The notes beneath the pieces are model-generated. The model was not told the origin of the DNA and searched no databases. It saw only the letters and a list, made by a program, of their open reading frames with translations. A DNA stretch of 64,000 nt from Ctenosaura bakeri (lineage: Eukaryota; Chordata; Lepidosauria; Squamata; Iguanidae), in the NCBI GenBank assembly GCA_948474755.1, contig CAOLHI010001248.1, positions 186,001 through 250,000 on the forward strand, given 5' to 3'. This document shows, piece by piece, positions 24,715 through 37,718 of the stretch. How positions within the stretch are numbered: position 1 is the first letter of the stretch; each line of letters starts with the position of its first letter. The position numbers and the translations under genes were made by a program.

Positions 24715-26290
24715 CCTTCCACCACCTACAATTTTGAGGTCATACAGGGAGCTGCACTAGGTAAGGGGAGCACCTCTCCCATTTGTTTCATATTCCACCG
24801 TTCTGCCTCTGTAAGTCCACTGCTATATCCTGCCTGACAGTTGTGAGCTTCAGAAACAGTAGTCTAGAAGAGGCAAAGGCAGTCCAGTCCCCATGCAAGA
24901 AAAAGGATGTTCAAGGTTTGTAGATTAAGTGAAATCCATATATTTACATACTTGGTCCTAGATATTGCTTTCAAAATTCTCTTGACAGAAGGATAATACA
25001 TATTTCAGACTCTTTAGACATGCAGAACATCTCACAAAATACATCATCTCTACTTTAAACTCATTAAACTTTCCCTTGTCATTTCAACTCAAGAGTTTAA
25101 AATTCAGCACCATCATTAAGTCCATCTTCAAAGTCAAGGTAACTGGATTTTGTCTCAATAGACGGCTCTAGAGAAATCCTTTCCATTTTAATGGAAAGAT
25201 GAAAGCTCACCTAAAAGCATCTTCTTGAACACCATTCTAATAGCAAATATATCTGCTCTTGAAAGGATGATCTTCAATTCAGTGGTCTGTATCAACTACT
25301 GAATTTTGGCCTTTAAAACACATTGATTTTTTTCCCTGCTGACTTTTCACAGTACAAATGTCATTGTTAGCTACAGTAATTGAACCAAGTTATACATTCA
25401 GAGGTTGGATATAGTGTTTGGTGGAATTCAGCTTTGTCTTTCAGGGTAATCACAGTCTTACCAACATCTTGTCAACAATATCCAACTTTTTGTGTTGGTT
25501 ACTGGCTGGTGCTAATGCACATAATATACAAAAAACTTTGTTTTAAAGCACGTAAAGCCCATAGCTGTTCAAGTGTTAATGAAAAAAACTGCCACTAGTA
25601 CATAAAGGTTTTATCTATCACAGCAAAACTGGCTTCATATCCAATACTGTCATAATTGCATATGTTTGTGATAAAAAGTAGTTGATGGAAAATCTTCATT
25701 AGCTTGCCTATGTGGTCAATCAAACAAGATTTCCATAATCAAAATGATAATTTTGTGGTTAACAGAGGGGTAGATGAAAGGATATGATAAGGATATCCCT
25801 CCTAAATATATCAGCATCCATAAAGTAAATTCCCATCCTGTCCTCCTTTTCTTATCTCAATCTGGTCTGTGCTGCTTCCATGTGGTGTTCTGTTTTGCTT
25901 TGTTTGTTGCTCTGGACAAAAACCATCAGTGTGTGGGTGTGAAGGCACTTTTAAAATTCACACACACACACACACACACACTTACTTGAGGGGCTCCCCC
26001 CCCCTTTGTTTTGAACAAATTGTGCCTATTGTTATGCACACATTCACTCCACTGATTAAAGTAGAATGGTCAGCCTGGGTTTATTAAAAATAGGAAACAG
26101 ACTTCGGCCCACTTCTGATGATGATGATGCATTTATTATTTATTTATTTGTTTGTTTGTTTGGGCATTTTTAGCCATCTGTCCTATCCTGGTGAAACTAG
26201 TGAAACATCCACCACTCTTCCATATAGAAAAGCATTCAGGTAAAACATATAATCAAAGTACATGAGGACAGAGTCAGAATATGTCATAAG
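24715..26290. other. Non-genic DNA with simple repeats
   Basis: Contains a (CA)n tract at 25959-25981 and (TTTA)n/(TTTG)n at 26131-26162. No gene recognised. Confidence 0.5.
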
Positions 26291-26488
26291 TGAGAGCCAG
26301 CGTGATGTAGTGACTTGAGCATTAGACTACGATGGTGGAGACCAGGGTTCAGTTACCCAATTAGTCATGGAAACCCACTGGGTGACCTTGGGCATGTAAC
26401 ACACTCCCAGCCCCATAAAACCCTGTGATAGGGTTTTAGGGTGGCCCTAAGTTGGAAATGACTTGAAGATACACAATAACACAACAAC
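26291..26488 (+). repeat. Sauria-type SINE, copy 1
   Basis: tRNA-derived head with an A-box-like 'gatgtagtgacttgagc' and a B-box 'ggttcagttac', body 'ggaaacccactgggtgacc', and tail 'ggaaatgacttgaagatac' followed by ACA repeats. The 3' end resembles the Bov-B LINE tail that mobilises Sauria SINEs in lizards and snakes. Part of the body is deleted near 26400-26425. Confidence 0.85.
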
Positions 26489-28375
26489 GTCATAATTATG
26501 CTCTCCACTCATTTCAACAGAGCATAATCATGGTTTTGCCAAATATGGCAACAAAAACGAGAAAGCAAAGGTGCCAAAGTAATAAAGGGCCAGAGAAAGA
26601 GAAAGAATTCTTAAAAGTATATAAATATATTAAGGCTTGATGGATTTTTTTTTTTAAAAAAGGGCTCCTTTTTCTTCAATAAAACTAAATATCTTAGCTC
26701 TCTCTGTTTGACTCTGTCAACACATTTTTGCCTGTTGCCAATTGACCCTAAGGAAGAAAACTTCATTTTCTGATGCACATCAGTCCTCAATAATTTTAGG
26801 ACTAGTGCAATATAATACATACTATATCTGTGAACTTTTTGTCCTGATCCTTTGGCACACAGGCATATTCTCTCACGAAGGCCAATTGAATAGGACTGCC
26901 ACTACACAAAAGTTAGCTCCAAAATCATGGCCACGAATTTCAATTATTATTAGTCAGATGGTATAAACTGTGCCAATTAATTGGATACCCAATATTAGTC
27001 TAGATTTCCTCCAATAGAGAGGAATATTCAAAGAAGGGACAGATTTGCTAACTAAAAAGAACTAGGTCCTCAAAACTACTTCTTATAAGAGGAACTCCCT
27101 CTGTGTCCTCTGTTTCATGCTGCTTATGATTAGTAATCCTGTTTTTTAACAAGAATCCTCTTAGAAACAGAAACATTTACTCTCTCTCTATCTCTCTCAC
27201 ACACACATGAGATGAAGCATAAGCACACAGTGAGATGCACCCGCCTGTTCGTTGCTCTCCTCCCTGTAGCATGCTACTGAATTTCTCTTTTAGCAGGACC
27301 TCAGCTGCGGATGGGAAGTCAGGTTGGTTCCATCCCTTCTGGCGGGTTGCCAAGACTGTTACATACAGCCTTTGTTTTTCAGAACTAGAGTTGATGTTCA
27401 AAACTGTTTTAATTCTGTTTCTTTAACTGTTTTTTTAATTCTAAAAAAGAATAGTTAACCATTGCATGCTGCCTCAGGGCTCTTAGCAGACAGAGAAGCA
27501 ATAAACAAATACTGAAAAATAAATAAAATTTCACTGTTGGAGTGAGGGAGTGACAGGATAATTATATTCAGTATTGCAAACTGAGCATCCTTGGATATCA
27601 TGGAAGGGAAGGAGAGAAATCACAACAAAGATGAAACCCCAGAAAGCATCATGGAAGGTATCATGCTTAGCCCAGCTTGCATAAGAAACAGGGCCAGTGT
27701 GAAAACCAACTTGCACTATGGACAGGGCACTGAACAGTTTTACTCCCCATAACTCCATAAGGACACCATGAAGAGCACACATATTTATGGATCTACTTAG
27801 CCCATGCTTTAGCCTCAATATGTGCAGACACATGAAACTGTGTCTAAGGACTAATATTAGCACATCCCCACATTTGTGTCATATTTTGATTTGATTTATA
27901 TCAGCATTGTATCATGGGTGCCCTCCAACTTGAAGTCAAATTATCTAGCAATCTTACTAACTGGCTATAGCAGCAGGGAATGATTACAGACTTGTGTGGC
28001 ACCCTAAAATAAGATGATAAACAGTGTAGTCATCTGCTGCACAATTATGAACCAGCAACCAGAGTGACTCTAGACCACTCTTATTTATAGCTATCATTTG
28101 AAATACCTCTGCTAAAGAGAGGCACCTGGGAAATAAGACTTGCCTGCACTCTCTTATCTTCCATCTGAACAGCTTGCCCTCTTTTATCTCCTCTCCACCT
28201 ATATCCAAGGAGAAATAGAAAAGCCAGAAAGGCTCTTCACTTGTTCTTTCCTTCTTCCTCCAATCTAACATCTCTCCACATCACACAACACAAACCTCTT
28301 CCTTTTCTTCTCTACAGATACCATTCAAATGCTATTAAAAATGCTATTTTCACAAAAGCTACTCTTTGCATTGTA
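26489..28375. other. Non-genic DNA
   Basis: A possible LINE/SINE tail lies near 27410-27535, where 'gctgcctcagggctctt' precedes an A-rich 'aataaataaaat' end. The remainder shows a (CT)n/(CA)n tract (27180-27208) and no gene. Confidence 0.4.
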
Positions 28376-28527
28376 GGGCCTTTCTGCCCTACACTGTTAT
28401 AGCACTCTTATTCCACTTTCAATGACCTATGGAATCTTGTGGTTTGCAGTTTAGGGAGGGGCACTTAGAATTCTCAGCCAGAGAGCTCTTTGGCCTCCCC
28501 AAACGACAAACCCTAGAATTCTAAATC
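28376..28527. mobile_element. Palindromic MITE, right-truncated
   Basis: Left end 'gggcctttctgcc' and body 'gttatagcactcttattccactttcaa', 'tttgcagtttagggagggg', 'ctcagccagagagctctttggcctc' match the family. It breaks off after 'aaccctagaattc', before the second arm finishes. Confidence 0.7.
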
Positions 28528-29958
28528 TGGTCTATCCAGACTCTGCATGCGTAATGTCACTTATTTTAAACTCTACAATCAACACTTTAAAAAAAAAACA
28601 CTTTAAAAAAGTAGCCTCCGCCCTCAATAATATTTTAGGAATAACAAGTAAACATTTGTTGTTATACTGACAAAGTATACAATTTCCGACATTATTTTTA
28701 AATTAATGCTATACTCTTGTTTTCTCCAAGGGTAACACATTACAGACAACACTATTACCTGTAGCACATTGTTTCCCACCTCTAGCTGATTCTCAGTGGG
28801 GTGAATTTCACCTCAAAGGTGTCCTTACATTAAGAAGCTTTTAAATAGTGCACGGTTTATGTCCATATCATTTTATGTCCCGTTTTTCCATTAAAAAAAT
28901 GAGGATTCTTGAAGTGGTTTACAAAATGACTTCACAGTAATTCATTCCAAAAACGTAGTACTTCCTATCAGATTAAAAAACAGTTTAGAAAAGCAAAAGC
29001 ACAAAGAGCTATATTGAATTATCCATAAATTAAATGACAACAATATTAACACTTCTTTAAAAAGAAGTATTCAGTACAACTACAAGGAACTTTTTTCTTT
29101 GTTATCTTGAGTAGGTTGTCACACTTATTTTTTTTAGAAGTCCAGCATCCCTGTGGAACAGTCCCCAGTCAACTTTAACAAAGAGATCCTCATCCATGAA
29201 ACTTCAGTGTGATAATTAAGCCCTGTATATCTCAAATGAAGCTTGAAAGAAAAGCCAATTAAAGGAAGACCTGAAAAGACCTAAACATATGACCGTGGTC
29301 AATGGTCATGCTGTGCAGCAAGCATCATGCTCTCTATGTTCAATCAAATGATCGGGCTGCTTAATTCTATTATCACATTACACACTAGTTTTGATTATAT
29401 AATTCCTTTGGCTAATTAAAAGTCTATTTATTACTCCATAAACACTTCCTGTTAGATTTTAATCACTATTGTCAATGGTTTAGTGTTAAGTTTTGAAATA
29501 GATCATAGCAGGAGCAATACCCTAACTGTCTTTGTTGATCTCTCCCTCCTCTTTTTTTTAATGCCATTTTTGTAATTTATATCTTCACTAGAAGTTGGTC
29601 CTTTGTAAAGTAAATAATTCTTGCCCACTGACTACCAAGCCACCCCAAAATGCTTTGCATTACAGGAAGGACAGCTCATAACAGTTCACTGCTGTTGGGA
29701 CTATCCATTTCCTCCCCAGCTACCATGGAGATTTCAGCTAAACTCAGAACAGAGGAGTCTAAGGGAAGAAAGTGGTTTACGACATTAGCTGTCCTGTGGC
29801 TCTGACCCTGAGAGGCCGGGTTCCACTACACCACTGTCTATGGTATCTCCTTCTAACAAAAGCATACAGATCCAAATGATTGCAGTTCTGTTTCAGTGAC
29901 CCCAATTCCATGAAGACTACTGCCTCAGGCGTTTATGAGTAATGCAAGGAGGCTAGTT
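28528..29958. other. Non-genic AT-rich DNA, unique-looking
   Basis: No gene or transposon signature. The block about 29290-29490 has several TAATTA-like words and moderate complexity and might be a conserved regulatory element; this is a guess from texture only. Confidence 0.35.
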
Positions 29959-29961
29959 TTA

Positions 29962-30480
29962 GGGCCTTTCCACACTACACTGTTATAGTGCTATTACTCT
30001 ACTTTCAACATCTTGTGGGATTCTGGGATTTGTAGTTTACTGAAGCCAAAGAGTTCTCTGGCTGAGAACTGCCCCCCGCCCCCTCCCTAAACTGCAAATC
30101 CCAGGATTCCAAAGGATGTTGAGAATGGAGTAATAGCACTATATCAATGTAGTGCTTAAAGCAGAGGCTTATCTAGGGTGGGGCAACTGGTGTGTGTGCC
30201 CTGAGTGCCAATGCCAGGGAGGTGCAAAAAAGCTGAGCCCCCCATCCTTCCACCCAGTTCTGGCCCGCCATGCCCCCACTGAGGTCATTCCTGGCCCAGG
30301 GTGGAGGGAGTGGCATCAGAGGCAGCAGCAGGCCTCTCACCTGGGCCTGATCTTCTGCCACCCCCTGCCAGAGTCTTCCTTGGCCTGGGGCAGCGGTGGG
30401 AGAACCAGCACCTAGGGGTGCAACTTCTGTGTTTGCCTTAGGTGTTGCTGAACCTAGATATGCCACTGGTTGAGGAGCTC
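29962..30480. mobile_element. Palindromic MITE split by a hAT insertion
   Basis: The MITE starts GGGCCTTTCCACAC and is flanked by TTA (29959-29961). Its right arm is interrupted at 30161 by the element at 30162-30468. The last 12 bases, 'gttgaggagctc' (30469-30480), match the expected terminal 'gtggaaaggccc' at 8 of 12 positions and are followed by TTA (30481-30483), which restores the 3-bp target duplication. Confidence 0.65.
30162..30468. mobile_element. hAT-like MITE, GC-rich, 307 bp
   Basis: Inverted ends CAGAGGCTTATCTAGG and CCTAGATATGCCACTG differ at two positions of 16. CAG...CTG ends fit hAT. The 8-bp flanks (gcttaaag and gttgagga) are not identical but both can derive from the MITE sequence it hit. 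The GC-rich interior gives long open frames on both strands (30152-30415, 30173-30466) with no domain. Confidence 0.7.
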
Positions 30481-30483
30481 TTA

Positions 30484-33400
30484 GTTTTCATATATAAAAT
30501 CCATATTTGGACCATGGAAAGAGTTCTGTTGATCAATGTGCAAATGGTGCAGACATTAGTATTGTGCCCATACTGTTTGTAAAAGCTCAGAGCAGCCTTC
30601 AAGAAAACTCCAAAGGGGCAGCTTGGGGAACAGAGCTAATCATCCATAGCAGGCTCCAAAAGCCCCTCTATATAAAAAGCCCCTCTATGTCAACAGCTCC
30701 CCAGATACAAAATGCCACCCTTGCTCCACCTATCTCTCTTGTCTACAGTAACAGATATAGAACAAAACCAAAAATGGAAATGGATGGTTGGTTAGCTACT
30801 GCATCCTCCTGAAGGGCCATACAATCCCACCCTCTAGCATATGAGAAGGTGATGTTATTGCTGTCATCTAAGCAGCAGCAGCATAAGCAAACTTGGGATT
30901 TTTAGGATCATCTTAATGCCATGGTACCCTCTCCAGTATCAAAGGCATGAAAAACCTGATTATCAGGACCACCACAGATAAGGCCCCCAAAATTGTGTTC
31001 AGCCACTGCTTTTCGATGTTCAAGCAACTTGGAACAGGGCCACCCCAGAAGATTTTAAACATATAGCAGGACATATGGGAGGAGGTATTCTCTTGATTAT
31101 CCACAAACTATATTGTTTAATGCTTCAAAGGTCAGAATCAGTACTTTGAAATGCTAGAAATATGAGCTTATGGAAATCTAGAAAAAATGCAAATGTTTGC
31201 ACTAAAAATAAAACAGGGATGCAAACACTGGAAGCACAATAGCATTGTTGTTTAAGAATATGCAAATATTAACATTTAAATATGCATAATGGAAGCCTAT
31301 ATGCCATAACTGCATATATCTGAAAAATACCAGAAAACTAATTAGAAGTAAACAGCCTCTTACAAATGCACCCTAAGAATACAAAGACCTGTTTTAGAAA
31401 ACATGGAGCTGCCATTCAAAATGGCAGTCCAGTGTCAAGTTGTTTCTTCATAGCATGCAATGTAGCTTCCTGGGAGAATATATCTGCCCTGTCAAAGACA
31501 ATCAGAGATATTAAACAGGCAGAGTGGGATGAGAGGAACATGATACACAGTATACTGATCTAAGACACAAAGCAGGTTGTTCAGAACACCCATATTGTAA
31601 ATATACATCCTGGGACCTATATGAAAAAAATAAAGCACAAGAAACAGGTATTCCATCTTTATCCTTTTTTTCCTTCAAGCTGTTTTTTTTTTTAAAAAAC
31701 AAACCTACAAGTCTACATCACTCAATATATGATAGCCTCCCCACCGCAAAAACAAAAAAACAATGCAGAACTAGTAATTCCTGCAGAGAAAATATTATTT
31801 TCTGCACAGAAAAAACTGCAATGGGAGTTTATTCTGCTTAAAATTTGCACATGGTTGATCTGCACAGAAAACAACATTAAGCCCCAAGCTGCAAAGATTC
31901 TCATCATTTCAAGATTCTTCTCATCACAGTTTCTCTATACTTGAAAACCATGGATTTTGACCATTTTTAATATGCATTTCCAGGTTAGTGGAGGCTTGCT
32001 TGCTTGTGTGTGTGCGTGTGTGTGCGTGTTTTTTTTTTTTTTAAGAAAGCAATTATTTCATTCCAATTGTATGCCAACAATTACTTAGTAGGCTTACACT
32101 GCTAGAATACATGCTTGTATAACTACAATGCAAATGTGGATTAAACTGGAGGGACATTGCTAGCATAATTTCCATTAATTAGTAAGCTGTTTTGCAGGAA
32201 AATGCAACACCAAAGTTAGACACAAATTGAATCAGAACCTATTGCCGATAGACCAGTAAGTATTTTGCAAGGTTTTTGTGAACCATTTAGTGAATGACTA
32301 ATAATATTAGGAAGAGCCAACAGGGACTAGGAAAGCAGACACTATGCGAAATGCCTGCCCTGAAACAACTTACAAATTGAGTTTCACTAATGTATTTTCA
32401 GTCCTGGCTTACAATAACACCTCCATCTACTTCATTCCCATCAATAGGGATGTAATGAGAACTTCTTTTTCCTAAAGAACAATTACAAAGCCTTAAACAA
32501 AACAAAATTCACTTGCTGAAATGTTTAAAAGCTGTTCTAAATTTTTAAGAATATGCCTAGCTATGACCTGCAGAAAATGTTAGAGAAATCAGCAATCCTT
32601 AAAAGGCTTTTCATGCCACACTGTTTCTCTATGAGTTAACATGTAATTCTCATTTTGTGAACCAAAGCTCATGTCAATCAAAAGGCAGGTTAGGGGGAGC
32701 AGGGAGTACTGAATAGTGTCCATCCCATGTTTTCTTTGATTATTAATACAGTACCAAAAGCCAGAGTTCAGGAACTTGAAAAACTGCAGATGTAGCACTT
32801 TCCACCTTTCAAGCAAAGCATTATTTTCCTCTGAAATCTTGTGCCGTGGCATCTTTCCCAAAAGAGAATTGAAACATCTATTTGAATTGCTGCTATGTTA
32901 CATGTAAACCAAGATGTTTTCATTGTCAAAGCTGAAGCTCCTTTTACTTTTTAGAAAAAAGGAGACAAAAATCTAAACACCTGTCTTCTTTATTTATTGG
33001 CCACTAGCAGAATTATCAGACTCAGCTTCTGTAAAGTGTTGGAGGAATAAAAGTGGTCACCTTTGGCCTTATACTCATCTATCACATCAAAGGACATGAC
33101 AGCAGAATTGCCATGTCACTTAAAATAGTGAACAAAGCTTACCTGATACATTTTGCAGAGTTCAGGGAGTAACATATGACCCTCCCTTGCCTTATGCGGC
33201 AAAGAGGTTTCATTGCTACTTTTCCTTGAATTCCTTCAGTTACTGGGCTCAGTCTTGGCCTGGCATTCCCCAATTCACCTCCTGCCACAGACATGATGAT
33301 GATGTAGTAATAGTTTTGCCCTGTGATTGTAAACTCTGGGGAGAAGGAACTGTTAATAGTGATGTGTACATTTCTAGCTTTCTAAAAATGAGTACCTTTG

Positions 33401-34053
33401 ACAAAATGCATGAGAGTGTGAATTGGAAAGCCTGCACAGCATCTGTCCCAGACAGACCAAGGAGGTAATAAATCCATAGCTTAAAATGCTACTTTGTAAA
33501 ACACTAATTTTATTTTTTTGTTATTCATTGCTTTTAAAGTAAACTCTTATGAAAGGGATGAGTTATTACATAGTTCATTGCTGATTAGCTGTTTTTAATT
33601 AATTTTAATTTTAAAAAATGCTTAAAATGCAAAAGTCTTTCAAAATGACTGTCCTGAAAGCAACACTGTAAGAGTAACAACTGACTGCTACTTGTGACTC
33701 TACAACAAGGTAACAACATTCCAAATAATCATGTGACTTTGTGTCTAGTATGAGAATCATGAACATGCAAAAACATGACAGATTATATAAGTAATACTTT
33801 TTTCATATGTTACTTTCAAGATTTTATTTATCCCAAATTTTCTGACACAGAGATTTGTTTTCTACCGTAACTACCCCATTCATATGTTTTAATTTCATCT
33901 AAACATGTTGCTCTTTAAATTTTTTTACTCTATTCACCAACATCTATCAAAACCTCCACAGACAGAAAAGTGCTATATTTTGTAGCCTAGGAAGCTACTG
34001 CGTGGGGCTTGTAAATCCTCAAATTGATAAGAATTAGATTTAACACTCTCATC
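30484..34053. other. Non-genic DNA
   Basis: Contains a (TG)n tract (32005-32042) and an interspersed repeat copy (31770-31980). No gene is supported; the rest looks unique. Confidence 0.45.
31770..31980 (+). repeat. Interspersed repeat with TTTTCTGCACAGAAAA modules (copy)
   Basis: Contains 'ttttctgcacagaaaa' and 'tctgcacagaaaacaac', then a tail 'gattctcatcatttcaagattc', 'cttctcatcacag', 'atacttgaaaacc', 'tttttaatatgcatt'. The same order occurs at 62017-62270. Boundaries approximate. Confidence 0.55.
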
Positions 34054-34056
34054 TTG

Positions 34057-34470
34057 GGCCCTTTCTGCACCTTACCTTTTTCCAGCGCTAGGGTGCAGGG
34101 ATTGCGCAACCAGCCTCCGGCAAGAGGCTCTCGCGGCCCTGCTGCTTCAGCTCTGCACGAGCTGCCTGCTTGCGCGATAGCCTCACCTCTTCCTTCCGCA
34201 GTGCAGCCTGGGACTTTCCCAGGCTGCGCTGGCTGGGGAAGGAAGCATGACCAGAGGCTCCGCATACTAGGTAAGTGCGTGCAGGGCCAGGGAGCAATGT
34301 GCGATCACACACAATTTTGGGCTTTCAGCTGAAAATGAAAAGGTGTGCAATCGGTGCCTGCCGGCGCCTGGAGCATCACACGATTGTGAGTGCATCGTGC
34401 AGATCACTCCTCACAATCACCTGTCACTCCAGGTGCCCTTTTGCATGGCAAATGCCATGCGGAAAGGGCC
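34057..34470. mobile_element. Non-autonomous DNA transposon, PIF/Harbinger-like, 414 bp, GC-rich
   Basis: Inverted ends GGCCCTTTCTGCAC and GCGGAAAGGGCC are flanked by TTG on both sides (34054-34056, 34471-34473). The interior is GC-rich with many CpG sites against an AT-rich background, which creates long spurious frames on both strands. No transposase. Confidence 0.75.
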
Positions 34471-34473
34471 TTG

Positions 34474-37034
34474 GTTTAACCTCACCCTGCATCCTTAACT
34501 TACCCTCTGCTGAAATGTTGGGACCCTGCTTATGACCTTTCTTAGATTGGTATCTGTCTCTTCTGTCAAAAAGTTTGTCCACACTTGCTTTGGGCCATAA
34601 ATCCTTACCTGCCATATTGTAATCCCACGGTACAATTATAAGCTAAAAGAGATATGTACATTTGAAAGTAAGCAGAGATAAGAGGGCCATGTGTCACGGC
34701 TGGGCTATGGATAGCCATGTGTCAGAAGCCAATAGTCAGGACCGATGTATAAGTCAGAACCAAAAGACAAGCCAAGGGTGGCTCAAGGATCATAGCAAAT
34801 CTCTAGATCTCTAGATCTCTAGAATACAGAGCTATGCTTTGTTGCTCAAGCAGGGTACACATGGAGCAGAGAGCCATCTTATGTTCCTTCTTACCATAGA
34901 ATCAATCTGGAATGGAGTGGAAAAAGTCATGCCTGCAGGTCATATGTAGTCCTGTAGACTGTTTTTGAGGATCTCAAAGGAGTCCCAAAGGTGGAGGTAC
35001 ACAATATTTTTGGCCAAAAATGGCAAATAGAGCCCCTCCAAGCCTATGGCCATTTCACCACTATTGCCCATTTCACCACATTTTCACATTTCCCCCAAAC
35101 ACCCAAATAAGCAAATATGTCCTGGAATACAGCCCATCAGGGCCTAATGGAGGCAAACAAGCACTCCAATCCCTTCCAGTTGTTAAATTCTGGTTTAGCG
35201 CTTTTTAAGATTGCGATGTTGCCATTATGGGTTAAGTGGTGTGCTAACTATCCAAAGATCCATGTTGTCTTAACTAGGAACATAAAAAAAATGCCAGTTA
35301 TCTCATTCCCAATGGAGAGGAGGTGTACTGAGAAATCAAGACTACCGAATGGAAAAAAAATGTAGTCAGAAGAGATATACTTTGTAATTTGAGAGGTTTT
35401 TCCCACCCAGGAAATTCAATTATGCTAAAATTGCTTTTTGCAGATAAAACATGTTTTCTACACAAAAAAATTGTTTTGTATAGGAAACATTGTGTACAAG
35501 AAACATTAGCATGCATAACACAAATCACATTTTCTGCACAGAAATTCCCATTTCCCCATGCATTTTTTTAAAAAAGGACCTAAAATGCAAATAGTAACCT
35601 CTGTGTTCTTCTGTAGCAATGAGAAACCTGTAGAAATTGTTATTGCATACAGTAACAAAAAAAAAGTGAAAATCTGCATTGCTACTCCTAGCGTTATGTT
35701 TCATAAGAAGATGCAGAAACATGGCATTTTAAAACAAAGACGATCCAAGAAATAGTTGTACTTAATGAATCAAACATAGACCTGATTTGTCCATCCACAG
35801 ATGTGGGGCTTTACCAAAAAGTGTGTGTGTGCGCGCACGCATACATACACACATACAAAGAGAAAGAGAGAGAGAGAGAGATTTTTTCAATATCAATATG
35901 AATAGTTAATAGGAATGAGTCAACAATTGTTACTCTAAATTCTGGTTTATTTTTATCTTTCCATTGACATCAGAATGCCATCTGTTGCACAGTCATGTAA
36001 AGAAGATTAGAGATTAATAGCCCTATTCTCAAAATACATTTGAACACATTCCTTTCCTCCATCCGTCTACAACAAAAAAGGGTGTAGGCATCCTGAGTGC
36101 GACAGAGGATGGCTATTTTTAGGGGAGAAGATGAATGGTGATCAGAACAGTTCAGTAGGAATATCCACTTGAAAATTTTGCTCTCCCACTTCATTGGAAT
36201 GGCAGGCTAAGAATCAATTCCTCAGCTTCAGCTAACTCCTTCAAATGTGAAAAATAGTGAGGAAGACAATAAAATTAGAATGACTCAGAATTAGAGAACG
36301 CTCCTGAGAGAGTGTAACATGACTACTTGTGGGGAAAATTTTGAGTGGGAAGGTAAATGACTCAGTTCAAAGTGGGCACTGCAAAGAAAACTGAGGAGAC
36401 TGTCTCCAACAGACACTCCTGCCAGAATATTAATTATATTTGAATGTGATATTGAATAAAGATCAGAAAAAAGAGTGATTCAGCCAAAGTTTTCTAATGC
36501 GGAAGCTGAATCTGCTGCCAGTGTGACAGCAAGAGGCATCCTTGGCCTACAGCTACCCCATAACTGGTGAATACGAGTGTTAGTTCTTCTGCTACAGCCT
36601 CTGAATAAGCTGGCAGACCATAGTGCATCTCATATGATTATACATACCAAACAACAACTATAACCACAACTACAACTACAATAAATTACAGTGAAAAATG
36701 GTCCACACTCTGCTGTAGTCTTCTGGTTTTTCCTTTGACCTCACCTAATTGACTGCTGTTGCTACTGCTGTGAGAAATCACCATAACTCTTTGGCAAGAG
36801 GGCACAAGGGAGCACAAATAACGAGGAAATGCAGTTTTTAAAGCCAAGTCAGATGTTTACTCTGAGTCTTTGTTGTAGAATGGCAGCATTTTCCTTTCTC
36901 TTGGCCAAGCAGATCTATTCCAAAAGGGCAACTACACCTCACAAACAGAGTCTTTTGAATGAGCAGGCATCTGGGAACACCAGGTTCCCATACTTTACAT
37001 GATCTATAATGTGGAGGGAAAGAGCTGTGCTGCC
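34474..37034. other. Non-genic DNA with small repeats
   Basis: Contains a three-fold 'atctctag' tandem (34799-34823), a compound (GT)n(CA)n(GA)n tract (35820-35881) and a repeat-family copy (35380-35580). No gene recognised. Confidence 0.5.
35380..35580 (+). repeat. Interspersed repeat with TTTTCTGCACAGAAAA modules (copy)
   Basis: Series of worn modules: 'ttgctttttgcagataaaac', 'gttttctacacaaaa', 'ttttctgcacagaaat'. Related to the copies near 31770, 43085 and 62017. Boundaries approximate. Confidence 0.45.
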
Positions 37035-37133
37035 TTCTAAAACAGTGGTTCTCAACCTTCCTAATGCCACGACCCTTTAATACAGTTCCTCATGTTGTGG
37101 TGACCCCCAATCATAAAATTATTTATTTATTAT

Positions 37134-37718
37134 TTACAATGCCTCCCCCCTGGCAAAGACCGCCTTACTGGCCAGGAACGGGGGCTGGGGGTGGGTAGGG
37201 AGGGAAAGAGGAGCCACACGTCTCCCCCGGGAAAAAACTCCAAGAACCCCCCTGGGCTCTGCTTCTGCTTCGCTCTCGTTTCCGCTGGGGGGGCAGTGTG
37301 GGAAAAGTTTCCAGAGTGTCGACCCTGGCCGGGGGGAGGAATCCCAGCGCCTTTGTCTTTTGCACCGGGCACAGCTCGACCCCCGGAAAGGGCCGCCTTG
37401 CGGCCCCCCGGCCCTTCCGCAGCGCCCCCCTCCGTGGCGAGTGGGGCAGGGGCTGTGGCAAGGAGGGGGCCTGTCCCCCATGCTGCCGCCCCCCTGAAGC
37501 TGGCCCGTTAGACGGGAGGGTCTCCCGGTAGCGGAGAAGGGGAGCGATTTCAGTCCCTTCTGAACAGGGGGCAGGAGGACGTGAGTGCGTGGCTCGTGCT
37601 TGCTTACCACCACCGAGGAGGGAATGGAGCCTAAGACCATCGGAAATACGTATTTTCCGATGGTCTTAGGCGACCCCTGTGAAAGGGTCATTTGACCTCC
37701 AAAGGGGTCCCGACCCAC
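37134..37718 (-). other. Open frame across the SPIN cargo, copy 1
   Basis: A 194-residue frame starts in the SPIN right end and ends where the cargo meets the left SPIN end (...GEAL, then stop). It is Pro/Gly/Arg-rich, has no signal peptide or domain, and overlaps other long frames in the same GC-rich DNA, so it may be chance. Its N-terminal part ('MTLSQGSPKTIGKYVF') and its last residues are shared with the frame at 50045-50497, while the middle is shifted relative to it. Confidence 0.2.
37632..37672. repeat. Near-perfect palindrome inside the SPIN-ended element
   Basis: The arm 'cctaagaccatcggaaa' is followed by 'tacgta' and then by its inverted copy 'ttttccgatggtcttagg'. One arm belongs to the normal SPIN right end; the other is an extra inverted copy. 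The arms differ by a single A. Confidence 0.85.

Noticed and set aside
25959..25981. Tandem CA repeat considered as part of a CRISPR-like array
   Set aside because: Plain dinucleotide microsatellite; no spacer structure and a vertebrate context.
27410..27535. LINE or SINE 3' tail
   Set aside because: The 'gctgcctcagggctctt' plus A-rich end is suggestive only; too short and diverged to call as its own feature.
30152..30466. Overlapping open frames of about 90 residues on both strands
   Set aside because: They lie inside a GC-rich hAT MITE; both strands are open because of composition, and no domain is present.
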